Below are positions 25,722 through 34,100 of a DNA stretch of 64,000 nt, piece by piece; position 1 is the first letter of the stretch; every line of letters starts with the position of its first letter. The position numbers and the translations under genes are program-made. Source of the stretch: Microbispora hainanensis (lineage in GTDB: Bacteria > Actinomycetota > Actinomycetes > Streptosporangiales > Streptosporangiaceae); assembly GCF_006874475.1 (NCBI RefSeq), contig NZ_VIRM01000035.1, positions 1 through 64,000 of the forward strand, written 5' to 3'. The notes under the pieces were generated by a model. That model saw nothing but the letters and a program-made list of their open reading frames with translations, ran no database searches and was not told the origin of the DNA.

Positions 25722-27556
25722 AGCAGGGCGATGAGGTGCTTGCGGCTGTCGTCGTCCAGTTCGTCGCTGCTCCACCGTTCCCGCAGCCGCAGGGTCGCGC
25801 CGCCGTAGAGCACGAGTTCGGCGTCGAGCGGGATCCGCTTCCCGATCCGGACGCTCTCGATCTCCTCGAAGGCGACGAACCGGTTCTGCTCGGCCAGGCT
25901 CACCGCGGTCGTCGTGCCGAGCAGGTCGCGCATGCGCTGCCGCCCGTTGTCCGACTTGCCGGGATTCGCGACCAGGACGAGCCCCGTGGTCAGCACGAAC
26001 AGGTCGTGCTCGGCCCCGTCCGCCCGCACGTTCGCCAGGCCTCCGACGACGGCGGACCCAAAGGTGCTCGGGGCCGTGTCGGCCGGTGCGGCCCGGCGGA
26101 CGTCGACGCCGAGCGCCGCCAGCTCTCCGAGGGCCGCCTGCAGGCCGCCCGGACTGACCGCGAGCGTGGCGATCTTCCCCAGCGGCAGCTCGTCACAGCG
26201 TACGCCGCGGAACCGGGCCGGGCCGCTCCAGGAGTGCCACCACCGCCCGACGCCGGACCGCAACGCGGCGAGCCGGATCAGGGTCTCCAGCGGCTCGGCG
26301 AACAGCGGGCCCACCTCCCGCCGGGTGGCGGTCGGAAAGAAGGGCTGCGCGATCGTCGTGAGCTGCCCGGCCGCGATGGCGTCGACCACGTCGGCCAGCC
26401 CCACCGCCGGTTTGCCGGTCGTACGGGCGATCATGCGGAGGATCGCGTCGGCGTCGCGCTGGAGCTGCGCGGCGAGGGCCGTCGCGGTGAGCTCGGGCCA
26501 GGTCAGCAGGGTGCGCTCTCCGCTGTCGATCGCCACCTGCTGCAGCGCGCGCCCGGCCCAGGCGATGTCCGCGAGCAGCATCGACGCGGGCCGGGTGTCG
26601 AGCGGCGCCGCCGTGCGGGGCGCCGCCGCGAGAGCGGCGAGCCGTTCGGACAAGGGCGGATGGGTGTCCCATCTGGAGCCGCTGTCGTCCGGCTCGCGGG
26701 CGCGCAGCTCGTCCAGCTCGTCCCGGCGCGCCTCCACCAGCGCGCCGAACCCGGCGAACAGGTCGGCCGGGGCGTGTCCGGACTCCCAGCCGAGGCGGAC
26801 GTACTGGTCCAGGAAGAAGTCCCAGGCGGCGGCGAGGACGCGGATCTCGCGCAGCGCGCCGGCCGCCGCGTCGGCTCCCGCCGCCCGGGCCGAGGCGAGG
26901 TCGGCCTCCAGCTCCTGGCGGCGCGACCCCGCCCGGTCGACCAGGAGGTAGAGCCGGGCGTACGCGCGGAAGAGCCAGCCCGCCGGGTTGTTCGGCCCGA
27001 TGCGGTCCAGGGTGTGGGCGATCACCAGCCTGCCCCGGTACGCGGGCGCGGACAGGCGGGTGTGGCGTTCGGAGTAGTGCCCGAGCTCGTGCGCGAGCAC
27101 GGCCCGCATCTGTCCCACCGTCATGGTCTGCAGCAGCGGCAGCCCGACGTAGAGGCGGCGGCGTCCTCCGGCGAGCCCGAGGAGACGCGACTCCTCCTGC
27201 ACGGCGGCGTTGACCTCCGCGGTGAGCCAGATCTCCTCCGGCATCCGGGTGCGCGCCTCCGCCGCCAGTTCGTGTACGGTCGCCCACAGCATCGGCGCCC
27301 GGTCGGCGGGCAGCAGCAGGCCGGTGGGCGGCTCCGGGCGGGAGCGTGCCGCCCGCCACACGCCCCGGCCGACCGCCCAGGTGGTGGCGGCGAAGAGCGG
27401 CCACAGCAGCTTCACCACGACGAACCCGGCCATCACCGTGGACAGCCACAGGACGAGCGCCACGAGCCCGGCGACCTGCGCGGCCGCCAGCACGAAGAAC
27501 CCCGCGAGCATGGCCAGGCTGAACCCGGCCCGAATCGTGTTCACTAGTTCACACAC
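25709..27556 (-). CDS. Membrane-bound M48 family metalloprotease
   Basis: The 615-residue protein has two to three hydrophobic helices in the first 60 residues, followed by a cytosolic-type M48 domain. It carries the zinc motif HELGH at residues 156-160 and a downstream ELEADLASA as the likely third ligand, which is the HtpX/Ste24 pattern. The last 300 residues are not part of the usual protease core. They include SRWDTHPPLSERLAAL, typical of M48 proteins, and a C-terminal beta-rich region (ELVLYGGATLRLRERW) that looks like a PH-type fold. The start is uncertain: GTG at 27556 (weak GAGAG upstream) or GTG at 27544. It diverges from the next gene over 41 bp. Confidence 0.85.
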   Translation of the reverse strand: MCELVNTIRAGFSLAMLAGFFVLAAAQVAGLVALVLWLSTVMAGFVVVKLLWPLFAATTWAVGRGVWRAARSRPEPPTGLLLPADRAPMLWATVHELAAEARTRMPEEIWLTAEVNAAVQEESRLLGLAGGRRRLYVGLPLLQTMTVGQMRAVLAHELGHYSERHTRLSAPAYRGRLVIAHTLDRIGPNNPAGWLFRAYARLYLLVDRAGSRRQELEADLASARAAGADAAAGALREIRVLAAAWDFFLDQYVRLGWESGHAPADLFAGFGALVEARRDELDELRAREPDDSGSRWDTHPPLSERLAALAAAPRTAAPLDTRPASMLLADIAWAGRALQQVAIDSGERTLLTWPELTATALAAQLQRDADAILRMIARTTGKPAVGLADVVDAIAAGQLTTIAQPFFPTATRREVGPLFAEPLETLIRLAALRSGVGRWWHSWSGPARFRGVRCDELPLGKIATLAVSPGGLQAALGELAALGVDVRRAAPADTAPSTFGSAVVGGLANVRADGAEHDLFVLTTGLVLVANPGKSDNGRQRMRDLLGTTTAVSLAEQNRFVAFEEIESVRIGKRIPLDAELVLYGGATLRLRERWSSDELDDDSRKHLIALLENV

Positions 27557-27562
27557 TCTCGA

Positions 27563-27590
27563 TTGAGCTGATCGGCACTTTATGTACCAT
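27563..27590 (+). promoter_or_regulatory. Promoter of the 318-residue protein gene (leaderless type)
   Basis: TTGAGC (27563-27568) and TACCAT (27585-27590) are 16 bp apart. The ATG at 27598 is seven bases beyond the -10 box, predicting a leaderless transcript. Confidence 0.45.
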
Positions 27591-27597
27591 TCGCCGC

Positions 27598-28554
27598 ATG
27601 CCTTTCCGCCTTTTTCAGAGAAGACGTGGAGATATCGATATCGATCCCGCGATGGGTGATCCAGGCGCCGCGGGGCTGCGGTCGGTGCTGGCGGCCCGCG
27701 ACTGGCGTTCCGCCGGGTCCTTTCTCCGGTCCGTCACCGATCCGGACGACCGGGCCTTCTACCTGAACGTCTGCGCGTCGGTCAAAGGCGTGCAGGACTG
27801 GGCCGACGAATGGATCGCGGCCGAGCCCGGCTCCACGCTGCCGCTCCTGGTGAAAGGCGCGCACGGGATCAGGTGGGCCTGGGAGGCGCGCGGCGCCGCC
27901 ACCGCGGAGCGGACCGGCGAGCAGCAGTTCCGCGAGTTCCACCGGCGCCTCAAGGTGGCCGAGGACTGCCTCGACGAGGTCGTCGAGCGCGATCCCGGCG
28001 ACGTGGCGGCGTGGTCGTTCCTCGTCGTCTCCGCACGGGGCCGCGAGGTGGGGCGGGAGGAGACGCTGCGGCGCTTCCACGCGGCGACGAGCGGGCACCC
28101 CTGGCACCTGCACACCCACTCACAGATGCTGCAGTGGCTGTGCGCGAAATGGTTCGGCAGCGAGGAGGAGATGTTCGCCTTCGCCCGGCGGGCCGTGGCG
28201 GACGCGCCTCTTGGCAGCCCGCTGGGCAGACTCGTCGCCGAGGCGCACCTGGAGAAGTGGCTGTCGCTCGACAGGGGCGAGGACGACGCGTACATGACGC
28301 GGCCCGACGTCAGGGCCGAGTTGCGCGCCGCCGCCGATCGCTCCGTGCGCCACCCGGCCTACCGGCGGCGGCCGGGCTGGCCGGAGGACCACAACGTGTT
28401 CGCCTGCGCCTTCGCCCTGGCGGGCGACCACGTCGCGGCCAAGGAGCGCTTCGAGGCGTTCGGGGATCTGGTGACCGCGATTCCCTGGCGCTACCTGGGC
28501 GATCCCGGCGGGATCTGCGAGAGGTTGCGCCGGGTCGCGCTCGCGTACGCCTAA
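27598..28554 (+). CDS. Helical-repeat (TPR-like) protein of unknown function
   Basis: The 318-residue protein is soluble, rich in Arg, Trp and Ala, and reads as a series of amphipathic helices (for example ADEWIAAEPGSTLPLLVKGA, LKVAEDCLDEVVERDPGDVAAW, AFALAGDHVAAKERFEAFGD). The spacing resembles TPR/DUF4034-type solenoids found in bacterial peptide-sensing or assembly proteins. I see no enzyme motif. It is transcribed away from the M48 membrane protease across only 41 bp, so the two may be co-regulated, but a functional link is inference. Confidence 0.6.
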   Translation: MPFRLFQRRRGDIDIDPAMGDPGAAGLRSVLAARDWRSAGSFLRSVTDPDDRAFYLNVCASVKGVQDWADEWIAAEPGSTLPLLVKGAHGIRWAWEARGAATAERTGEQQFREFHRRLKVAEDCLDEVVERDPGDVAAWSFLVVSARGREVGREETLRRFHAATSGHPWHLHTHSQMLQWLCAKWFGSEEEMFAFARRAVADAPLGSPLGRLVAEAHLEKWLSLDRGEDDAYMTRPDVRAELRAAADRSVRHPAYRRRPGWPEDHNVFACAFALAGDHVAAKERFEAFGDLVTAIPWRYLGDPGGICERLRRVALAYA

Positions 28555-28820
28555 CCGCCCACTGGCTCCCGCCCGGCAGGGCAACCGGATTCCAAGCGGA
28601 CGGCAAGTGGCGGGCGCGACAGTGGCCGCATGGGTGTCGTCTCCGATTTCCGCGTGGCCCGCCTCACCCGGCTGGGTCCGTCCGAGCAGGGCGAAGGCGC
28701 GACGGCGCCCGCCGCGCCCGCGCAGGGATGATCACCTGTCCCGACTTGGACGCTTTGCAGCGAACAGGAAGCGTGTCACGATAAATGATCACGGCGTTTG
28801 CGAGGGAGAGGGGGCGGACG
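28555..28820. other. Intergenic stretch before the FHA gene
   Basis: About 266 bp without a supported gene. The left part is GC-rich with no clear structure. The right part drops in GC and carries a possible promoter: TTGCAG (28755-28760) and ACGATA (28778-28783) with 17 bp between, followed by the purine-rich ribosome-binding site GAGAGGGGG just before the ATG at 28821. Confidence 0.4.
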
Positions 28821-30782
28821 ATGCCGCCTGCGATCGTCGGGCATGAAGGTCCACTTGCCGGTCAGCGTTTCCCGATCGACGACAAGCCGATCACCTTCGG
28901 CCGCAGAGGCGACAACAGTGTGGTGATCACGAGCGAGAGGGCCTCGCGCTTCCACGCGGAGCTGCGCCGCGAGGCCGAGGGCTACGTGCTGCTCGACCGG
29001 GGCAGCAGCAACGGGACGCTGGTCAACGGCGCGCGCGTCACCAGGCATGTGCTCCAGCCCGGCGACACGATCGCCATCGGAGGCGAGACGTTCCGCTTCG
29101 AGGCGTTCGACGACTCCGTGACGGTGCTGAACACCTCCCTGATGCAGCGGTTCCGCCCGTCGGTTCCGGACGTCGAACCGGAGCAGGTGTTGCACGTCAC
29201 CGTCTCCGGTGGCGGGCCCGTCGGGCTGGCCTTCGCCCTGCTCCTCGACCACCTCATGGGGCAACGCGTCACCATCACGATCTACGACGGCCGCTGGACC
29301 GAGGACGGCTCGCGCGTCGTGTGGAAGAACGCCGCGCAGGGCAACAACCGGCGGCAGCAGGTCGTGACCGTGCAGAGCCGCCAATATCTGAATCTGCCGG
29401 AGGACGTCCAGCAGCGGCTGTTCACCGAGGGGTCCTACAGCGAGATGTGGCCGGCCGGTCCGGACTCGATCCGCGGCTGCGGCCCGCGGAACATCCGGAT
29501 CGCCCACATCGAGGACACCCTGCTGGAGATGGCGAACGAGAGATCCGCCCGCATCCGCCTGGTGCCCGAGAAATTCGACGTCGCGCAGCGCCAGGACACC
29601 GTGGCCAAGGAGCACGTGCTCGCCATCTGCGAGGGAGGGCGCTCGCGGACCCGCGAGCACTTCACCGACAGGTTCGGCCGGGCCGACGAATCGATCTTCT
29701 CGCTCGACGGCCGCCACCTGCAGGACGTGGTGCTGGGGATCCGGGTGAAGTCCGGCCTGCCTGACCCGGCGATCGTGCTGCTGACCGTGGCGCAGAACCG
29801 CTTCCTGCTGAACTCGCTGCGTGGCGAGGGCTTCCTGAACATGCGGCTCACCGACGACGAGGCCGCGGAGGTCGTGGGCATCGACCCCGTCCGGCACGTG
29901 TTCGAGGAGTGCGTCGCCTCCAGCCCCTGCCTGATGGAGCGCACCCAGGACGGGGACTTCCACTGCTCGACCCACCACACGCTGTTCCTGCCCGCCCTGA
30001 TCAAGGGGTCGGCACTGTGGAAGCGGGCGCAGGAAGGGCTCGCGCTCTTCGGCGTCGCCGACGGCGACGTGAGCGCGGTCACGGCCTTCCGGCTGGACAT
30101 GGTGCAGCGGCCGCGGTTCACCGCCCGGTTGTTCTCCCCCACCTCGACCACTCCCGGGACGTACGGGTTCCTCCTGGGCGACGCGGCCAACGCGATCCAC
30201 TTCTGGCCGGGGCGGGGGCTCAACAGCGGCCTGGCGTCGGCCATCTCGCTGGCCCGGTCGCTCAACCGCAACTGGCGCGGCAGGCCGTTCCGGGACGCCG
30301 ACTTCGTCCGGCACGAGGCGGCGATGTCGATGCTGCAATATCGGCACAAGAGCCGCGCGTGGAACGCGATGGTGACCACCGACGAGCAGGGGGTCACCCG
30401 GGCGATCAAGGACACGATCGTGCAGGGCATCGAGGAGGGCAGCGCCACCCCGGACCGGGAAGCGGACATCGACGCCTTGATGGAGCGCCTGCGGCAGATC
30501 CGCGACCGCCTGTCACCCCGTGTGCCCGGCATGCCCGACGACGCGACGCTCCTCCGGCACCTGCATGGACTGAGCAGCGAGACGCTGCACACCCTGCTGG
30601 TGAGCGAAGCCTGGGAGACGCTGACGGTCGGCGGCGAGGAAGTCGACATCGACATCTTCGACCAGCCGGTCGCCGCTGCGTCCCCCGCGGCCTCCCCCGC
30701 CACGTCCCCTGTGGAGGGAGCGCTCGTCGCGCGGCGGGCGGACGGGCAGAGCGGGCGGCCCGGCGGCACGCCCTCCGGCTGA
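28821..30782 (+). CDS. FHA domain fused to FAD-dependent monooxygenase
   Basis: The 653-residue protein begins with an FHA phosphothreonine-binding domain: GRRGDNSVV near residue 27, SRFHAEL near 42 and SSNGTLVNG near 62, all key positions present. From about residue 125 it continues as a flavoprotein. It has the dinucleotide fold VSGGGPVGLAFALLLDHL, a second FAD motif CEGGRSRTREHF, and GDAANAIHFWPGRGLNSGLA, which matches the GD motif of aromatic hydroxylases and squalene-epoxidase-like enzymes. The C-terminal 150 residues are helical and end in a Pro/Ala tail. The combination implies that a flavin oxygenase is recruited or controlled by Ser/Thr kinases. Start at ATG 28821 is favoured by a strong GAGGGGG site; ATG-like starts upstream lack it. 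A 15-bp tandem array starts six bases after the stop. Confidence 0.8.
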   Translation: MPPAIVGHEGPLAGQRFPIDDKPITFGRRGDNSVVITSERASRFHAELRREAEGYVLLDRGSSNGTLVNGARVTRHVLQPGDTIAIGGETFRFEAFDDSVTVLNTSLMQRFRPSVPDVEPEQVLHVTVSGGGPVGLAFALLLDHLMGQRVTITIYDGRWTEDGSRVVWKNAAQGNNRRQQVVTVQSRQYLNLPEDVQQRLFTEGSYSEMWPAGPDSIRGCGPRNIRIAHIEDTLLEMANERSARIRLVPEKFDVAQRQDTVAKEHVLAICEGGRSRTREHFTDRFGRADESIFSLDGRHLQDVVLGIRVKSGLPDPAIVLLTVAQNRFLLNSLRGEGFLNMRLTDDEAAEVVGIDPVRHVFEECVASSPCLMERTQDGDFHCSTHHTLFLPALIKGSALWKRAQEGLALFGVADGDVSAVTAFRLDMVQRPRFTARLFSPTSTTPGTYGFLLGDAANAIHFWPGRGLNSGLASAISLARSLNRNWRGRPFRDADFVRHEAAMSMLQYRHKSRAWNAMVTTDEQGVTRAIKDTIVQGIEEGSATPDREADIDALMERLRQIRDRLSPRVPGMPDDATLLRHLHGLSSETLHTLLVSEAWETLTVGGEEVDIDIFDQPVAAASPAASPATSPVEGALVARRADGQSGRPGGTPSG

Positions 30783-30787
30783 CGCCG

Positions 30788-30847
30788 CTGCGCGAAAACC
30801 CGCTGCGCGAAAACCCGCTGCACCAAAAACCGCTGCGCAAAACACGG
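30788..30847. repeat. 15-bp tandem repeat downstream of the FHA gene
   Basis: Four units: CTGCGCGAAAACCCG twice in perfect copy (30788-30802, 30803-30817), then CTGCACCAAAAACCG and CTGCGCAAAACACGG. The array starts six bases after the TGA. The stop codon is not inside a unit here. Confidence 0.8.
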
Positions 30848-30932
30848 AACCGGCCCGGGCCGTCCGGCGGAGTAGAGGCGAGAGGCGCGACAGCGCCCAC
30901 GGAAGGATAGCCTCTATGAACGGACAAAACGG

Positions 30933-31622
30933 GTGGTGAGGACGGTATCCGGCGACCTGCGATTCCCCTCGGTCGCCCCGGCTCACGAACCCGGCGGCTC
31001 CCGCGACGGCACCGAACCAGGTCCCGGAGCCGGTTCCGAAGCCCGCATTCGGCCGCATGACGCCGAGCCGAGCGACGCGGGGCTGATCGAGGCGTCGCTG
31101 ACCGCGCCCGAGCGGTTCGCCGGCGTCTTCGACCGGCACGCGGACGAGATCCACGCCTATGCCGGCCGCCGTCTCGGCCCGGAGCACGCCGACGACGTGA
31201 CGGCCGAGACGTTCCTCGTGGCGTTCCGCAAGCGGCACCGCTACGACACCTCGCGGCCGGACGCCAGGCCCTGGTTGTACGGCATCGCCGCCAACCTCAT
31301 CTCCGGGCACCGCCGCTCGGAGGTCCGGCGCCTGCGGGCGCTCGCCCGCGCGCCCCGCGACGCCGACGAACGCGGCCTCCACGAGGAGGAACGCGGAGCG
31401 GAGCGGGCGAGCGCCGCCGCCCTGCGGCCCGCCCTCGCCGCCGCGCTGGCCAGGCTGTCGTCCGCCGAGCGCGACCTGCTCCTGCTGGTCGCCTGGGCCG
31501 ACCTCTCCTACGAGGAGGCGGCCGAGGCGCTGAAGATCCCCATCGGCACGGTCCGCTCGCGCCTCCACCGCGTGCGCGCGAAGCTGCGCCGCCATCTCGA
31601 CCTTCCCGAGGAGAACGTGTGA
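30933..31622 (+). CDS. ECF-type RNA polymerase sigma factor
   Basis: The 229-residue protein has sigma region 2 (FAGVFDRHADEIHAYAGRRL, DVTAETFLVAFRKRHRYD, ARPWLYGIAANLISGHRR) and region 4.2 (LSSAERDLLLLVAWADLSYEEAAEALKIPIGTVRSRLHRVRAKL). The first 50 residues are low in complexity and variable, so the start is uncertain: GTG at 30933 or 30936 are both possible. The last codons overlap the start of the CU044_5270 gene in TGATG, the usual arrangement with the membrane partner that probably acts as its anti-sigma factor. Target genes cannot be seen from the sequence. Confidence 0.9.
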   Translation: MVRTVSGDLRFPSVAPAHEPGGSRDGTEPGPGAGSEARIRPHDAEPSDAGLIEASLTAPERFAGVFDRHADEIHAYAGRRLGPEHADDVTAETFLVAFRKRHRYDTSRPDARPWLYGIAANLISGHRRSEVRRLRALARAPRDADERGLHEEERGAERASAAALRPALAAALARLSSAERDLLLLVAWADLSYEEAAEALKIPIGTVRSRLHRVRAKLRRHLDLPEENV

Positions 31623-32650
31623 TGACCGACGAGATCGACCTGGTGGCGCGGGAACGGCCCGACGTCGCCCCCTACTCCCTGGCGGCCAAGGCGGCCGTGC
31701 GGCGGCGGCTGACCGACCCGGGGAGCCGTCCCGCCCGCCCCCGCCCCCGTCCGTACATGCTGCTCGCGGGCGGGACGGCGCTGCTGGCCGCGGCGGGCGT
31801 CACCGCCGTCATCATGAGCCCGGCGGAGCCGGAGCCCCGGCCGGTGACGGTGAGCGCCGGGGTTGTGAGCCTGCCGAAGGTGTCGAACATGTCGGCCGAG
31901 GAGGTGCTGGGCAAGGCGGCCCGCGCGGTGACCGACCTGTCCCCGCGCGACGACCAGTTCGTCAAGGTCAGCTCCCAGACGATGTACGAGGCCGTCATGG
32001 TCGGCGAGGACAAGAAGCAATCTCGTTACCTCTACCGGACGAAGCGGACGATCTGGCTGTCGGCCGACGGCACGAAGGACGGCGCGCTGAAGGTCGAGTA
32101 TCTGGAGCCCCGGGCGTACCCCGGCTGGCCGATCCCGCCGGAGGCGTACCAGCAGAAGGGCACCGCGTGGATGCGGCTCCCGGCATGCAACAACGTGCGG
32201 GACACCGCCTACACGAGCCTGAAGAGGCTGCCCGCCGACCCGGAGAAGATGCGCGCCTACCTGTACGGCCGGCCGCGCGGCGACAACCCGCCCGACACCG
32301 GCGCGTGGACGGCCGTCGGCGACCTGCTGCGGGAGACGTACGTGCCGGCGCCCCAGCGCAAGGCGCTGTTCAAGGCCGCCGCCACGATCCCCGGGGTCAC
32401 GGTCAACGAGAGCGCCGAGGACGCGGCCGGACGGACCGGCATCGGCGTCGGCCGGGTCTCCGGCGGGGTGCGCCAGGAGATCATCTTCGACCCCTCCAGC
32501 TATGAGCTGCTCGGCGAGCGCGGCATCGTGGTGGACGCGAAGGAGGCGCAGGCGCCCGCCGGGAGCCTGGTGGCCTCGACCGCCCAGCTGGAGGTCACGG
32601 TCGACGACAGCGCGCCGAAGGTCGACGACCCCGCCGCCGGCTGCGACTGA
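31622..32650 (+). CDS. CU044_5270 family membrane protein (sigma partner)
   Basis: The 342-residue protein has a short cytoplasmic N terminus, one membrane helix (MLLAGGTALLAAAGVTAVIM) near residues 45-65, and an extracytoplasmic domain with KTVSAGVVSLP-like, ERPDVAPYS and YEPQQILFDPxTYxLLG-like features (here EIIFDPSSYELLGERGIVV), which mark the CU044_5270 family. Members are encoded directly behind an ECF sigma factor in actinomycetes. A role as anti-sigma or signal-sensing partner is inferred from this position. The ATG at 31622 overlaps the sigma stop by one base; the upstream GTG at 31619 lies in the same frame. Confidence 0.85.
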   Translation: MTDEIDLVARERPDVAPYSLAAKAAVRRRLTDPGSRPARPRPRPYMLLAGGTALLAAAGVTAVIMSPAEPEPRPVTVSAGVVSLPKVSNMSAEEVLGKAARAVTDLSPRDDQFVKVSSQTMYEAVMVGEDKKQSRYLYRTKRTIWLSADGTKDGALKVEYLEPRAYPGWPIPPEAYQQKGTAWMRLPACNNVRDTAYTSLKRLPADPEKMRAYLYGRPRGDNPPDTGAWTAVGDLLRETYVPAPQRKALFKAAATIPGVTVNESAEDAAGRTGIGVGRVSGGVRQEIIFDPSSYELLGERGIVVDAKEAQAPAGSLVASTAQLEVTVDDSAPKVDDPAAGCD

Positions 32651-32726
32651 CCCCGCGCGCCACTCGATCCCGCGGTGACGCGGATCGCGCGGCTAAATGT
32701 CGGTGGTGATCTCTAGCCTCCGGCAC

Positions 32727-34100
32727 ATGACAAACGCGACGCAGGCGTACAGCTACGCCGCGCCTTCGATGCTGGTGGACGGGCGTCTCGGGCTCTCGAC
32801 GTCCGGGGGCAGGGCCCTGAGCGGCCCCGCCGTGGCGCCGAGGTTCTTCAGCGGGGTGGTGACCCAGGCGGCCCCCGCGGCGGCGGCCCTGCTGGGCGTG
32901 GCCGACGTGGCCCTCACCCGTTATCACCAGCCGCGTCCGGGGTGGACCCGCGATCCGGTCGTCACGTGCGGCGGCGACCGGCTGCGGCTCGAGTCGTTCT
33001 CCGCCTGCGGCGGCGTGTACGCCCGGCTCGACCTGCTCGGGGACGCCCTGGACGGCGAGGTGTTCGACCGGGGGACGACCAACGTCGACGTCAACGGCGC
33101 GCTGCGGGAGGCGCTGGCCCGCGTGGGCCCGCGCGACCCGCTGCACCTCGGGGTCGGCGCCGACGAGCTCACGGTGACCACGCTCGACGGCGCGGTGGTG
33201 GAGAAGAAGGTGCCGCTGCCCGAGCGGTGGCTGCGGGGGTTCGCCGAGGTTCAGGTGATCGCGGCGCGGATGGACCTGCGGGCCGAGCTGCAGGGGATGA
33301 GCGCGGTGCGGTTCCTGCGGTCCCTGCCCAAGCGGGCGACGGCCGACCTGTGGGTCGCCCCCGCGGACCGCGACCTGCGCGTCGCCGACCGGCCCGGCCC
33401 CGGATCGGTGTGCCTGTCCGGCGTGGGCCGCCTGGCGACGCTGCTGCCCCTGCTCCGCTTCGCCAGAAGCCTCAAGGTGTACGGCCCGGCCTCCCCCGGC
33501 GGCCCGGCGTCGAGCGCGTGGGAGCTGGAGCTGCCCGGCATGCGTTACACGCTGGTCCTGTCGCCCGAGCGCTGGCGCGGATTCTCCGGCGAGGGCGCGG
33601 TGCTGACCGACCTCGCCACCGACGAGGCCGAGGCCGACGCCGACGTGGTGGGGATGCTGCTCAACTTCGAGCCCGAGGTGGAGATCGGCCTGCTGGCCGA
33701 CCGCGCCGGGCTGTCCTCCAGCCGGGTGCGGGCCGCCCTCACCCAGCTCGGCACGGCGGGGCGCGTCGGCTACGACCTGTCCGAGGCGGCGTACTTCCAC
33801 CGTGAGCTGCCCTACGACCGGGAGCACGTGCAGCACCTCAACCCGCGGCTGACGGCCGCGCGGGCGCTGGTCGCGGCCGGCGCCGTGGAGGTCACGGGCG
33901 ACACGGCACGCGTACGGACCGACGGTGGGCTGCGGGAGGTCGGTCTGACCGACGGATCGTGCACCTGCCCCTGGTGGTGGGATCATCGCGGCTCACGCGG
34001 GCCGTGCAAACACGTGCTCGCGGCCAGGATCGCCGCGCGGGCCGGCACGGACGCCGGCATGAGGGCGGTCGTGGAGACGAGCCCGGAGCTCGTCCGATGA
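32727..34100 (+). CDS. SWIM zinc-finger protein
   Basis: The 457-residue protein carries near its C terminus the SWIM motif CTCPWWWDHRGSRGPCKHVL, i.e. CxC-x(n)-CxH, which binds zinc and typically mediates DNA or protein contacts. The rest is a beta/alpha-rich domain without known catalytic residues; around residue 310 a winged-helix-like segment (IGLLADRAGLSSSRVRAALT) is visible. The ATG at 32727 is preferred to 32697. The stop overlaps the start of the next large gene in ATGA, so the two are coupled. In other bacteria SWIM proteins of this size lie beside MoxR ATPase and VWA genes; none is present here. Confidence 0.85.
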   Translation: MTNATQAYSYAAPSMLVDGRLGLSTSGGRALSGPAVAPRFFSGVVTQAAPAAAALLGVADVALTRYHQPRPGWTRDPVVTCGGDRLRLESFSACGGVYARLDLLGDALDGEVFDRGTTNVDVNGALREALARVGPRDPLHLGVGADELTVTTLDGAVVEKKVPLPERWLRGFAEVQVIAARMDLRAELQGMSAVRFLRSLPKRATADLWVAPADRDLRVADRPGPGSVCLSGVGRLATLLPLLRFARSLKVYGPASPGGPASSAWELELPGMRYTLVLSPERWRGFSGEGAVLTDLATDEAEADADVVGMLLNFEPEVEIGLLADRAGLSSSRVRAALTQLGTAGRVGYDLSEAAYFHRELPYDREHVQHLNPRLTAARALVAAGAVEVTGDTARVRTDGGLREVGLTDGSCTCPWWWDHRGSRGPCKHVLAARIAARAGTDAGMRAVVETSPELVR

